A DNA stretch of 64,000 nt from positions 1 through 64,000 of the forward strand of contig NZ_JAKEIT010000006.1 of the NCBI RefSeq assembly GCF_021474685.1. The letters run 5' to 3'. Positions 56,190 through 63,917 of this stretch are shown here, in pieces (the stretch's first letter is position 1; the number at the start of each line of letters is the position of its first letter). Source of the stretch: Tetragenococcus halophilus. Lineage in GTDB: Bacteria; Bacillota; Bacilli; Lactobacillales; Enterococcaceae. The position numbers and the translations under genes were made by a program. The notes under the pieces were generated by a model. The model was given only the letters and a program-made list of their open reading frames with translations, was not told the DNA's origin and ran no database searches.

Positions 56190-56254
56190 AAAAACCACCC
56201 TATTGCCGTAGGGTGGCTTCCTGGTGACTCAGTTGCACATCAGTCTCATTTCGC
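56190..56254 (-). ncRNA. RNA II-like antisense antitoxin of the Fst system
   Basis: A minus-strand promoter (TGTACA, 17 bases, TATAAT at 56261-56289) would start an RNA near 56254. The RNA carries AATGAGAC and CAACTGAGTCACC, complementary to the toxin RNA's two elements around the start codon, and ends in CCACCCTA-CGGCAA-TAGGGTGG plus T run. Its terminator loop CGGCAA is complementary to the toxin loop TTGCCG. About 65 nt matches the size of RNA II of pAD1. It lies about 0.6 kb from the toxin rather than adjacent. Confidence 0.8.
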
Positions 56255-56260
56255 AAACTT

Positions 56261-56289
56261 ATTATAGCATATAGATTAAAAAATGTACA
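56261..56289 (-). promoter_or_regulatory. Promoter of the RNA II-like antitoxin
   Basis: On the minus strand TGTACA (56284-56289), a 17-base spacer and a perfect TATAAT (56261-56266) lie upstream of the antisense RNA. Confidence 0.8.
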
Positions 56290-56460
56290 TATTTTGTACG
56301 CTTTCACCTACGTATTTACTTTGCCTTAAAAATTTGAGCTATTTTCTCATTGGTTGGAAGAAAAGGATAAAGACGATTGATAACAAGTTGCCGTCCAACT
56401 GCACACGTTAGCCCATATCAACAGTTAACCCGATCTTTATTCCCCTTGTTAACAAACTTT

Positions 56461-57687
56461 TTAGTGCACTTCAACAATATCGGAGGTAGTATAAGCTTCT
56501 TTCCGTAAAGCTGGAATACTCATCATCGCAATAAAACTCATGATATACAAACTCGCGATAAACAGCATGACTTGAGATACACCTGCGTTATCTAAGATAA
56601 AGCCGATCACAACCGATGAGAAGCCGCCCACAGCACGGCCAACATTTAAAATGGTGTTATTAGCAATCGTACGAATATGATGAGGATACAGTTTTGTACA
56701 GATAGCACCGTATCCTGAAAACATGCCATTGACAAAAAATCCCATCATTGCACCACCCAGTAGTAAGGTAGTCATTGAATTCACATAAGTAAAGGCATAA
56801 ACTGACAACATTGAACAGATCAAAAAGATACCATAAGCAAGTCGTGGTCCGAAATAGTCCAAGATATTCCCAAAGACCAACATACCCACACACATCCCTA
56901 AGATAGTTGAAATCATCCATAGGTTATCACTGGCCTCAATTCCTAAAGAACGTTGCATCATCGTCGGTAACCAGTTCATTAAACCGAAATAACCCGCGAT
57001 TTGTACCGTAGTCATAAGCATCAATGCTAGTGTTTGATGCGTCCGTTTCTTATTAGCGAAGAGTTCTTTGATCGAGACTTTTTCTTTCTTATCGGAAGTG
57101 ATTTTTGCCCCACGATCGGTAACGTTTTTTTCATCAACCGCAAAGTGCATCCAAGCTACCAGTAGCACTGGCAATAGACCAAACAAGAACAAACCTTTCC
57201 AGCCAAAAATAGGAGCGATCAATCCTGCCAGCAGTGCTGCTCCAATCGAGCCCAACTGACCCATAATACCATTTAATGAACTAACGCGTCCCATTTTGTT
57301 ACTAGGCACAATGCCGCCCATAATCGAAATAGCCACACCATACTCACCACCAACACCGATTCCTGCGATAAAACGCATCAAATATAGATAACCTAGACTT
57401 TCGGTAAAGAAAATCATCCCCGTTGCAACCGAAAAAACAAGAATTGTCGATTTGAAGACAGTAAATTTATTATAACGGTCCGCTAAAACGCCAAAAACCA
57501 GGCCCCCAGCCAGCATTCCTAAATTAGTAATGGTAGAAATCCATCCACCTTCGACACCACTTAAACCTAGGTGCGCCATGATTGATCCCAGCGTAAATGA
57601 CAAAAACATCACATTTAAATCATCTAATCCTGAAGCAAAAATGGAAGCAAAAAGGGCTTTTTTATCGTTTGCTTTCAATTGATTCAT
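56461..57687 (-). CDS. MFS transporter (AAHS-like, 12 helices)
   Basis: A 408-residue MFS protein. Family motifs are GGLVFGVLADRYNKFTVFKST (motif A, GxLxDR) between helices 2 and 3, and MRFIAGIGVGGEYGVAISIMGGIVPSNKMG, typical of the aromatic acid/H+ symporter and NiaP-like branch. A duplicate motif appears at GNILDYFGPRLAY. The substrate is not evident. It stands alone behind a long leader with an intrinsic terminator, so its expression is probably set by a leader-RNA switch. Confidence 0.8.
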   Translation of the reverse strand: MNQLKANDKKALFASIFASGLDDLNVMFLSFTLGSIMAHLGLSGVEGGWISTITNLGMLAGGLVFGVLADRYNKFTVFKSTILVFSVATGMIFFTESLGYLYLMRFIAGIGVGGEYGVAISIMGGIVPSNKMGRVSSLNGIMGQLGSIGAALLAGLIAPIFGWKGLFLFGLLPVLLVAWMHFAVDEKNVTDRGAKITSDKKEKVSIKELFANKKRTHQTLALMLMTTVQIAGYFGLMNWLPTMMQRSLGIEASDNLWMISTILGMCVGMLVFGNILDYFGPRLAYGIFLICSMLSVYAFTYVNSMTTLLLGGAMMGFFVNGMFSGYGAICTKLYPHHIRTIANNTILNVGRAVGGFSSVVIGFILDNAGVSQVMLFIASLYIMSFIAMMSIPALRKEAYTTSDIVEVH

Positions 57688-57928
57688 TTGAACTCTCCTT
57701 AATGTGTGCTCTCAGTCACACTTTATTAATTGTTTGATGCATCGACCTGCTTCAATTTTGTCCAACCATCTCCTTTTACCTATAAAAAAAGACCAACAAG
57801 CCGAATGCCTGCTGATCGCAAAAAGAATGTGTTTTAAGACACTACCACATAATTACACATGGGGCAGTTTTCCGATTATGACATTCTTCCATGCATCGCA
57901 GTACACGGTTAAAGAAATTTAACTTGAT
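57688..57928 (-). promoter_or_regulatory. Riboswitch-like leader of the MFS gene
   Basis: About 240 nt separate the promoter from the MFS start. Near the end, GATCAGCAGGC and GCTTGTTGGTC (57817-57791, wobble-rich) form a terminator stem followed by TTTTTTT. Upstream, AAGAATGT (57888-57881) pairs with ACATTCTT (57830-57823), and CTGCCCCAT with ATGTGGTAG inside. The ACATTCTT strand also overlaps a GTGT/ACAC hairpin, so alternative folds are possible. It does not look like TPP, SAM, T-box, preQ1, FMN or ykkC types by eye. It may also be translated or protein-controlled. Confidence 0.6.
57784..57817 (-). terminator. Leader terminator before the MFS gene
   Basis: An 11-pair stem including three wobbles encloses a five-base loop and is followed by seven T residues on the minus strand, about 100 bases before the start codon. 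Confidence 0.75.
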
Positions 57929-57931
57929 ATA

Positions 57932-57960
57932 AGTTTAGAGAAGTTTTTGGGTTTTGTCAA
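57932..57960 (-). promoter_or_regulatory. Promoter of the MFS leader RNA
   Basis: On the minus strand TTGACA (57955-57960), 17 bases, then TAAACT (57932-57937). Confidence 0.7.
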
Positions 57961-58140
57961 ACTTTTTTTTAATAAAGATGCGACTGAAAGTGAAAAATCT
58001 ACGCAAGTTTTTATATACTAACGTAGATTCTCAATCTTTAAAACCAACAAAATATAAGTCTTGCTAAGAATATATAATACGAGTTTTTCAGAAGCTAGAT
58101 TTTAACAAAGCTTAGCGCTTTTTACTAACATCCAATTTTA

Positions 58141-59304
58141 TTATGCATTAAAATTAGGTCGCAAAACGTTATTAAAGTCTGTAAAATTACTTTGTTTTTC
58201 ATAAGGTACAAAAAACTCTGATTCAATTGAAAACATTTCTTCTAATAATGATCTTTCTACTTGAAAGTGTTCTTCAATACTTTGCAAATCAGTAATATGG
58301 TTGTTTAGAATCATATGAAAAATACTGCGAATTTTTCCTGGACGCTTTAAGGCAATTTCTCTATCCAATGGTTCTTCTAACTTATAATCGTTTAAAGAAA
58401 TTTGACGGTAAAAATAGCTATGTTGTTTTGGTGTCAAAAAACCTAATTTATAAGCTCGCATTTCAAGCGCTTGAATGGAAACATGATACTTTAATTTTAA
58501 AGGAATATAACTATCAGGATTAGAAATCTTTTTTATTCCTTCAAACTCTTTTTTCACAGTTTGAGCAGGCAAAAGAAAACATGAAGCAAAATAATCTGCT
58601 TCTCTTTCTACTTGAGCGCGCTCGTTATTTTCTAACATTAAAAAATCTACATGAGCATGCAACAATAAATGACCTAGTTCATGTGCTAAATCGAAATTTC
58701 TTCTAACAGCTGATTTTTTAATTCCTAAAACGATCACAGGAACATCCTTTGTAGACCAAGCACTATAAGCATCTGCTTTACCACCTACGTTTTTCTCCAG
58801 AACATGAATGCCTGATTTTTCCAGTGATAATAAAAGATTGCCATTATCGGGACAAATATTTAAAAACTCACGAGCAAGAACAGCTGTCTTCTTTATAGCT
58901 GCATTCGTCAATTCACTAGGCAAATGCTCTATAACTTTTTTTCTCAAAGTGATTAAGGTTGTAGGCGGAATATTTAAAAAGCCTTCTAAGTAGTGGATTA
59001 TTTCTGCAACGAAATTTAAATAGACAACTTCACTGTTCGTTTTTTTTCGAGAAACAACATCTGCTTTACGGTAAGCAATATTATTCTCTGGAAATGTTTG
59101 TGTAACAGTTGATTGCTCAAAGAAAAAAGATGATTTCACCTGCAAAATATTTTTTAATTGCAAAACATTTTCAAAAGACGGCTCAGTCATTTGTTTTTCA
59201 AATTGCCAAATAGACTGCTCAGTTACATTTAATCTTTCCCCAAGCTCCTTACGAGAAAGACCGTGTAACATGCGAGCTAATTGTAAACTTTTCCCGTAAA
59301 ACAT
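58141..59304 (-). CDS. XRE-family regulator with ImmA/IrrE metallopeptidase domain (spr1629-like)
   Basis: A 387-residue protein. Residues 1-60 are an XRE helix-turn-helix (LQLARMLHGLSRKELGERLNVTEQSIWQFEKQMTEPSFENVLQLKNIL). The zinc-peptidase motif HELGHLLLH lies near residue 206, followed by EREADYFASCFLLP, the ImmA/IrrE signature with the third ligand. Such proteins act as repressors or antitoxins that are relieved by cleavage. It lies downstream of a 246-residue partner on the same strand with a 27-base gap, a toxin-antitoxin-like pair. Confidence 0.85.
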   Translation of the reverse strand: MFYGKSLQLARMLHGLSRKELGERLNVTEQSIWQFEKQMTEPSFENVLQLKNILQVKSSFFFEQSTVTQTFPENNIAYRKADVVSRKKTNSEVVYLNFVAEIIHYLEGFLNIPPTTLITLRKKVIEHLPSELTNAAIKKTAVLAREFLNICPDNGNLLLSLEKSGIHVLEKNVGGKADAYSAWSTKDVPVIVLGIKKSAVRRNFDLAHELGHLLLHAHVDFLMLENNERAQVEREADYFASCFLLPAQTVKKEFEGIKKISNPDSYIPLKLKYHVSIQALEMRAYKLGFLTPKQHSYFYRQISLNDYKLEEPLDREIALKRPGKIRSIFHMILNNHITDLQSIEEHFQVERSLLEEMFSIESEFFVPYEKQSNFTDFNNVLRPNFNA

Positions 59305-59331
59305 TATTTTCTTCCCCTTTTATCTATAAAG

Positions 59332-60072
59332 CTACTCATCGGAAGCTTCTTTTTCTTCTTTTGGTACTGTATAAGGATAATCATAAAGATTACCTGCCAC
59401 GATTTCCTCGTCTCCAACCACTGCAGAGTATTCATCTTCCTCTATATTAACAGTGGAGCTTTGTAAATAAGATGACAAATTTTGAATCTCATGTAGCTCC
59501 TTTATTTCATCGTCAGGCAAAACTAGCGATACAGATTCAATGACTTTTTCTGCGCTAGTTCGATATACAATAATATAAAAGCTGTCGTATTGTGTTAAGT
59601 CTTTCTCAGAAATAGCGTCTTCTGCTAACGGTAAGGCTAATTGAACAAAAGAATTAGTTAATTCCCTTTCTCCCTTATAAATGGAGTCAAGCTTTGCCTC
59701 ATTGATCTTTGCGTAATCAGATAAATACTGACTCGTTTTCTCTTGTTTATTCTTGGAAAAAGTCTGCTGTAAACGAAAATCATTTTTTATAATAAGAAGA
59801 GAAGGTTTACTTTTATTAAGTGTAAATTCTAAATACTGCCAACTTTGTCCAGCTGTCTTTTTCTTGTATTCCATAAAGTCTGACACGTTTTTGGCAATCC
59901 CATCATCAATAAAATTTCCTCTTGTAAATGCAAACGCAGCTGAAACCTTTAGTCTATTTCTCATTTCCCTGCGAAGTTCCAAATATTCTTTGTAGCCATT
60001 TAATAACCCATCCACTACTGCTTGTGCTTGCTTTTCATTTAAAACTGTCCCTTCCATTAGCTTTGCCTCCAT
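59332..60072 (-). CDS. Hypothetical partner of the XRE-ImmA protein
   Basis: A 246-residue protein without membrane segments or signal peptide. The first half is basic and helical (NEKQAQAVVDGLLNGYKEYLELRREMRNRLKVS, FAFTRGNFIDDGIAKNVSDFMEYKK), the middle has alternating strands (LEFTLNKSKPSLLIIKND), and the C-tail is very acidic (DEYSAVVGDEEIVAGN, KEEKEASDE). I do not recognise its domain. It precedes the ImmA/XRE gene in one transcript and is the candidate toxin or regulated partner; that role is inference from gene order. Confidence 0.6.
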   Translation of the reverse strand: MEAKLMEGTVLNEKQAQAVVDGLLNGYKEYLELRREMRNRLKVSAAFAFTRGNFIDDGIAKNVSDFMEYKKKTAGQSWQYLEFTLNKSKPSLLIIKNDFRLQQTFSKNKQEKTSQYLSDYAKINEAKLDSIYKGERELTNSFVQLALPLAEDAISEKDLTQYDSFYIIVYRTSAEKVIESVSLVLPDDEIKELHEIQNLSSYLQSSTVNIEEDEYSAVVGDEEIVAGNLYDYPYTVPKEEKEASDE

Positions 60073-60360
60073 CTATCTGTATTTCATTTATTATATACTA
60101 TTAATTTTATAATTTAAACCAAAGAGTACAAAAAAGTGATATTTTTTAAAGTGAACTATGATAAGTACCATATTCATATAAATATCACTGGATGACTCCC
60201 TTTATCAAGAAATTTCTGTAAACTTACTTTCGTTACACTACCTTTTTTGCAAGTTTAAAATTTTAGTTTTGTTACTATATGTGTCAATTTTACTTTCAAT
60301 TTAGTAAGTAAAAACGCCTTAGAAACATAATAATTGATTAATACTTTGAAACTATGGTAA
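60073..60360. other. AT-rich divergent region upstream of crtN
   Basis: About 290 bases with promoters for the XRE partner (minus) and the crt operon (plus). A TTGAAA at 60346-60351 could be the -35 of crtN. Half-sites related to the operator recur as ATGATAAGTACC (near 60159) and AGTAAGTAAAAAC (near 60303). Confidence 0.45.
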
Positions 60361-60388
60361 TTTTTACTTATCACCTGATAAGTAAAAA
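60361..60388 (+). promoter_or_regulatory. Perfect 13-bp inverted repeat, candidate operator of crtN
   Basis: TTTTTACTTATCA (60361-60373), two bases, TGATAAGTAAAAA (60376-60388) is perfectly palindromic. It overlaps the expected -10 region, about 80 bases before crtN. The TetR-family gene downstream of crtM is the likely binder. Confidence 0.8.
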
Positions 60389-60464
60389 AATCCTGAAATA
60401 TATAGTTGATTTTTAAACTTATGTATAAAACGTGAAAAACAATGCTGTTAAAAAGGGAGAAAAA

Positions 60465-61961
60465 ATGGAAAAAATAGTTGTAATAGGCGCAGGGGGTGCG
60501 GGATTGTCCGCAGCGGTTCGTTTACAAAAATTAGGCTACAATGTGCACTTATATGAAAAAGAAACACAAGTCGGCGGGAAAATGAATCAAATCAAACAGA
60601 AGGGTTTTACTTTTGATATAGGACCTACCATTGTGATGATGCCAGAAATTTATCAGGAAATTTTTACATTTTGCAAAAGAGATCCAGAAGAATATATCCC
60701 TATGAAAAAAGTCGAACCTATGTTGGAATTGTTTTTTCGTGAGGACGCTCCTTTATTATTTTCTAGTGATTTAACCGAATTAACCAAAACCTTAGAAGCC
60801 ATTTCCGAAGAAGAAGCGCAAGGCTATTTTCATTTTTTAGCTGATATCTATAAACGATATACAATTGCCAAAAAGCATTTTATTACCCAATCTTTTCGTG
60901 GTTTTTGGGATTTTTATAATCCAAAATCCTTATACGCAGGGTTACGTTTAAGGACCTTTAACGATGCTTACTCTTCTATTTCAAAATTTGTCAAAGACGA
61001 TCGTCTTAGAAAGTCACTCGCCTTTCAAACCTTATACATCGGTGTTTCTCCTTATCAAAGTCCTTCATTATACACCATGATACCAATGATTGAACTATTT
61101 TATGGTATTCATTTTATCAAAGGCGGAATGTACACATTAGCTACATCCTTAGATCGCCTTTTTGCTGAATTAGGTGGCAAGCGTCATTATGCAACACCTG
61201 TAGAAGAAATCGTCATTGAAAATAAAGTAACTACAGGAATTAAGGTAAACGGCGAATTCGTAGCCGCAGATGCCGTAGTCTGTGGCGCAGATTTTCCTTA
61301 CGCAATGGAAAAATTGATTCCTGATGAAAACAAGCGCGGAAAATATAGCAATAAAAAAATTGCCGCGATGGATTATTCTTGCTCATGTTTTCTACTTTAT
61401 TTGGGATTAGATAAAAAATACCCTGAAAGCACCCTGCACAGCATTTATTTTGCAGATGATTTCAAGAAAAATATTGATGATCTATTTGATAATGGCGTGT
61501 TACCTTCGGATCCATCTTTTTATCTATATCGTCCATCCTTAATGGATGAGACATTAGCACCCAAAGGTCAAGAAGGATTATACGTCTTAGTCCCGGTACC
61601 AGAGTTATCCAAATATCAAGATTGGTCGCCAAAAGCAACAAAAGGCTTTCGTGACCAAATCATTCACTTGATCAAGGAACGTTCAGTTTTTAATGATATT
61701 GACGAACATATTGTAATGGAAGCTTGTTTTACACCTAAAGAGTTTGAGCGAAAATTTAACGCCTACTATGGCGCAACATTCGGTTTGAAGCCCACCTTAG
61801 CTCAGAGTAACTACTACCGGCCGCATAATAAATTTGATTATGCAGACCGTTTGTATTTCTGTGGTAGTAGTGTGCATCCGGGTGCAGGCGTTCCCATTGT
61901 GATGCAAAGTGCCAAACTGGCAGTAGAGGAGCTGATAAGAGATGATAATGAAGCCAACTGA
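60465..61961 (+). CDS. crtN: 4,4'-diapophytoene (dehydrosqualene) desaturase
   Basis: A 498-residue FAD-dependent carotenoid desaturase from ATG 60465; GGGAG lies just before it and the upstream GTG has none. The dinucleotide-binding loop IVVIGAGGAGLSAAVRL (residues 4-20), VGGKMNQIKQKGFTFDIGPTIVMMPE and the C-terminal FCGSSVHPGAGVPIVMQSAKLAVEEL are CrtN-typical. It introduces double bonds into dehydrosqualene to give yellow 4,4'-diaponeurosporene. Its 3' end overlaps crtM by 20 bases. Confidence 0.94.
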   Translation: MEKIVVIGAGGAGLSAAVRLQKLGYNVHLYEKETQVGGKMNQIKQKGFTFDIGPTIVMMPEIYQEIFTFCKRDPEEYIPMKKVEPMLELFFREDAPLLFSSDLTELTKTLEAISEEEAQGYFHFLADIYKRYTIAKKHFITQSFRGFWDFYNPKSLYAGLRLRTFNDAYSSISKFVKDDRLRKSLAFQTLYIGVSPYQSPSLYTMIPMIELFYGIHFIKGGMYTLATSLDRLFAELGGKRHYATPVEEIVIENKVTTGIKVNGEFVAADAVVCGADFPYAMEKLIPDENKRGKYSNKKIAAMDYSCSCFLLYLGLDKKYPESTLHSIYFADDFKKNIDDLFDNGVLPSDPSFYLYRPSLMDETLAPKGQEGLYVLVPVPELSKYQDWSPKATKGFRDQIIHLIKERSVFNDIDEHIVMEACFTPKEFERKFNAYYGATFGLKPTLAQSNYYRPHNKFDYADRLYFCGSSVHPGAGVPIVMQSAKLAVEELIRDDNEAN

Positions 61962-62808
61962 TAATTTCAAAAAACGAAAGAAAGAATTTGATTATTGTGA
62001 AAAGATCATTCAACGACATTCAAAATCTTTTTATGCCGCATTTTCTCAACTTCCAAAAAAGAAAGCTCAAAGCATTTATGCCATTTATGCCTTTTGCCGA
62101 ATGGCGGATGATATCGTAGATGAAAAAAAAGATGCAGAACAACTACAAGAATTGTTTCAACAATTAGCAGCCTTTGAAGCAGGGAATGTTCCGAATGAGC
62201 CTACTTGGTTAGCCTTAGAAGTAGTATTTAAGGAATTTCCAATGGATATTCGCCCGTTTTATGACATGTTAGTGGGACAGCGAATGGACCTTAATTTCCA
62301 ACAACCCCAAACTTGGCAAGAGCTATCAGAATACGCCTACTATGTCGCGGGTAGTGTTGGCCTCATGTTATTGCCTGTTTTATCAGACAAAACAGATCAG
62401 ATTATTCCCCACGCTAAAAGACTAGGTGAAGCGATGCAATTAACAAATATCTTACGAGACATTGGCGAAGACCTTTACATTGGAAGGATTTATTTACCTC
62501 AAAAAGAAATGCAGCGCTATAATGTCACAATGGAAGATTTAAAAAAACAAAAAGTTACACAAAATTTCATTGAATTATGGGAATCTATAGCAAAGTATGC
62601 CGAAAAACTTTACCAAAAATCCTTGAACATGATGCCTTATATAAAAAAAGATGCACGTCAACCTTTGCTAAGTGCTATAATAATTTATGCAGAATTATTA
62701 CCAGAAATCAGACGAAACCAATACGACGTTTTCAACAAAAGACAAGCGGTGAGCACCCGAAAAAAATTGGAATTAATACGAACGATAGAAGGTAATGTAG
62801 AAAACTAA
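61942..62808 (+). CDS. crtM: Dehydrosqualene (4,4'-diapophytoene) synthase
   Basis: A 288-residue head-to-head farnesyl-diphosphate condensing enzyme. The first aspartate motif DDIVD is at residues 56-60 in FCRMADDIVDE, and the second is in NILRDIGEDLYIGRIYLP, with YAYYVAGSVGLMLLPV between. GAGGAG inside the crtN end is its ribosome site. Together with crtN it makes C30 carotenoids in the membrane. Confidence 0.94.
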   Translation: MIMKPTDNFKKRKKEFDYCEKIIQRHSKSFYAAFSQLPKKKAQSIYAIYAFCRMADDIVDEKKDAEQLQELFQQLAAFEAGNVPNEPTWLALEVVFKEFPMDIRPFYDMLVGQRMDLNFQQPQTWQELSEYAYYVAGSVGLMLLPVLSDKTDQIIPHAKRLGEAMQLTNILRDIGEDLYIGRIYLPQKEMQRYNVTMEDLKKQKVTQNFIELWESIAKYAEKLYQKSLNMMPYIKKDARQPLLSAIIIYAELLPEIRRNQYDVFNKRQAVSTRKKLELIRTIEGNVEN

Positions 62809-62824
62809 AAGCTTAGGTGACTTT

Positions 62825-63364
62825 ATGTATGAAAAAATCTTAGATATAGCAGAACAACTATTTATGACCCAAGGATATCAAGCAACATCTACGAGACAAA
62901 TCACAGAACTATTAGGAGTAACCCAACCTACAATTTACTATCATTTTAAGAAAAAAGAAGATATTTATTATGCTGTGATGTTGCGTTTATCCAAAGACAT
63001 AGAGCAAAATTTAACAAAGATTGTTTGTGATTCAACACCTGATTTAGAAAGAAAATTAATAACAATGGTAGAATTTTTGAAGAAGAAACATCCTTTTAAT
63101 TTCTTTGTCATGATGCACGATGTCCAACACTCTTTGCCTAAAGAAATGACGACAAAACTCTATCAACTTTTTTCAAATTCTTATAAAGCACCTTTTGTTC
63201 GCTTATTAACAGAAAACAGCCCGAAACTACGTGAATCTGTTAATATCGAATTTGCGGTTAGCCAGCTATTTATTTTAATGGCATCTTATTTAGATAACAC
63301 GAACCCCAAAGACAATATTTCGGAAATGATTGATTTATATCTACATGGAATATATAGAACTTAG
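62825..63364 (+). CDS. TetR-family regulator of the carotenoid operon
   Basis: A 179-residue TetR regulator. The N-terminal HTH is ILDIAEQLFMTQGYQATSTRQITELLGVTQPTIYYHFKKKEDIYYAVM; the rest is a helical ligand domain of unknown specificity. It is the third gene, 17 bases after crtM, with TAGGTGA before the ATG. The palindrome at 60361-60388 is its probable operator, making autoregulation likely. It ends with TAG. Confidence 0.9.
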   Translation: MYEKILDIAEQLFMTQGYQATSTRQITELLGVTQPTIYYHFKKKEDIYYAVMLRLSKDIEQNLTKIVCDSTPDLERKLITMVEFLKKKHPFNFFVMMHDVQHSLPKEMTTKLYQLFSNSYKAPFVRLLTENSPKLRESVNIEFAVSQLFILMASYLDNTNPKDNISEMIDLYLHGIYRT

Positions 63365-63385
63365 TGCAAAATAGACAAAAAAACT

Positions 63386-63435
63386 AGAACAATCTGACAT
63401 CGATAGAATAATGGTGTCTTAGATTGTTCTTTTTT
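63386..63435 (+). terminator. Terminator of the crt operon
   Basis: AGAACAATCT (63386-63395) pairs perfectly with AGATTGTTCT (63421-63430), with GACA/GTGTC extending it, then TTTTT. Confidence 0.95.
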
Positions 63436-63619
63436 ATCAAGGTTACATTCCTTCTTTAATTATCCGAAAATACATAGCTTTTTATTCGGGAACTTCCTTA
63501 TTCCCTACTTATCTGAATTTCTATCAATTTGGATAGCGCTTTTCGTTAGCCTATTTTAAAATAAGCAAAAGAATACAGAATTTCCAAACAAACCATCTAC
63601 AGCAGAATATCCTGATTAA
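63436..63619. other. Non-coding stretch after the crt operon
   Basis: About 180 AT-rich bases. Two short dyads (ATCCGAA/TTCGG and ATCTGAA/TTTGGAT) start 49 bases apart but do not match the 41-base arrays. No gene seen. Confidence 0.35.
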
Positions 63620-63800
63620 ACACGAAAGTGAGACTTTTGAAATGAATAAAGTTACGTTTGCAGGGGAGTATTGATTTAGATACGAATTTACTTATTAATG
63701 AATGATAAAATCTGGAGAAAACACTCATGGAAGAGAACACTATACGACAACAGAAGATAAAGGAGCCGAGCAAGCGATAACCACAGCACAAGCCAAAAGT
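63620..63800 (+). pseudogene. Decayed 5' fragment of rbsK
   Basis: From ATG 63642 the DNA matches the first 50 codons of rbsK (52498-52650) with frame breaks. MNKVTFAG and SIDLDTNL are followed, after a shift, by RMIKSGENTHGREHYTTTEDKGAEQAITTAQAK, facing [32 protein letters not shown]. The upstream bases CGAAAGTGAG...TTTTGAA also resemble the rbsK leader. GGKGA, needed for sugar binding, is lost, and the gene ends after about 53 codons. Confidence 0.85.
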
Positions 63801-63868
63801 AAAAAACTAATCTTTTCACAATGAAATTCCATGAGCTAGATATTAATTAGAAATTGTTTAAAGAAATT

Positions 63869-63899
63869 CTCCAACTAGTAATTCAATGACCAGTTGGAG
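63869..63899 (-). terminator. Hairpin after the gene at the window end
   Basis: CTCCAACT (63869-63876) pairs perfectly with AGTTGGAG (63892-63899), plus GT/AC inside. It follows the stop of the partial minus-strand gene; the T run is weak. Confidence 0.7.
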
Positions 63900-63917
63900 A
63901 TCTTTACAATAAACAGA

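Noticed and set aside
57688..57960. T-box or TPP riboswitch in the MFS leader
   Set aside because: No T-box GGUACCGCG-like bulge sequence and no TPP CUGAGA/ACCUGAUC core could be found.
63461..63540. Fourth 41-bp array after the crt operon
   Set aside because: Two weak dyads start 49 bases apart and share little sequence, so neither the period nor the repeat holds.
63597..63791. Minus-strand open frame of 64 codons at the window end
   Set aside because: It is the shadow of the rbsK remnant on the opposite strand and has no ribosome site.
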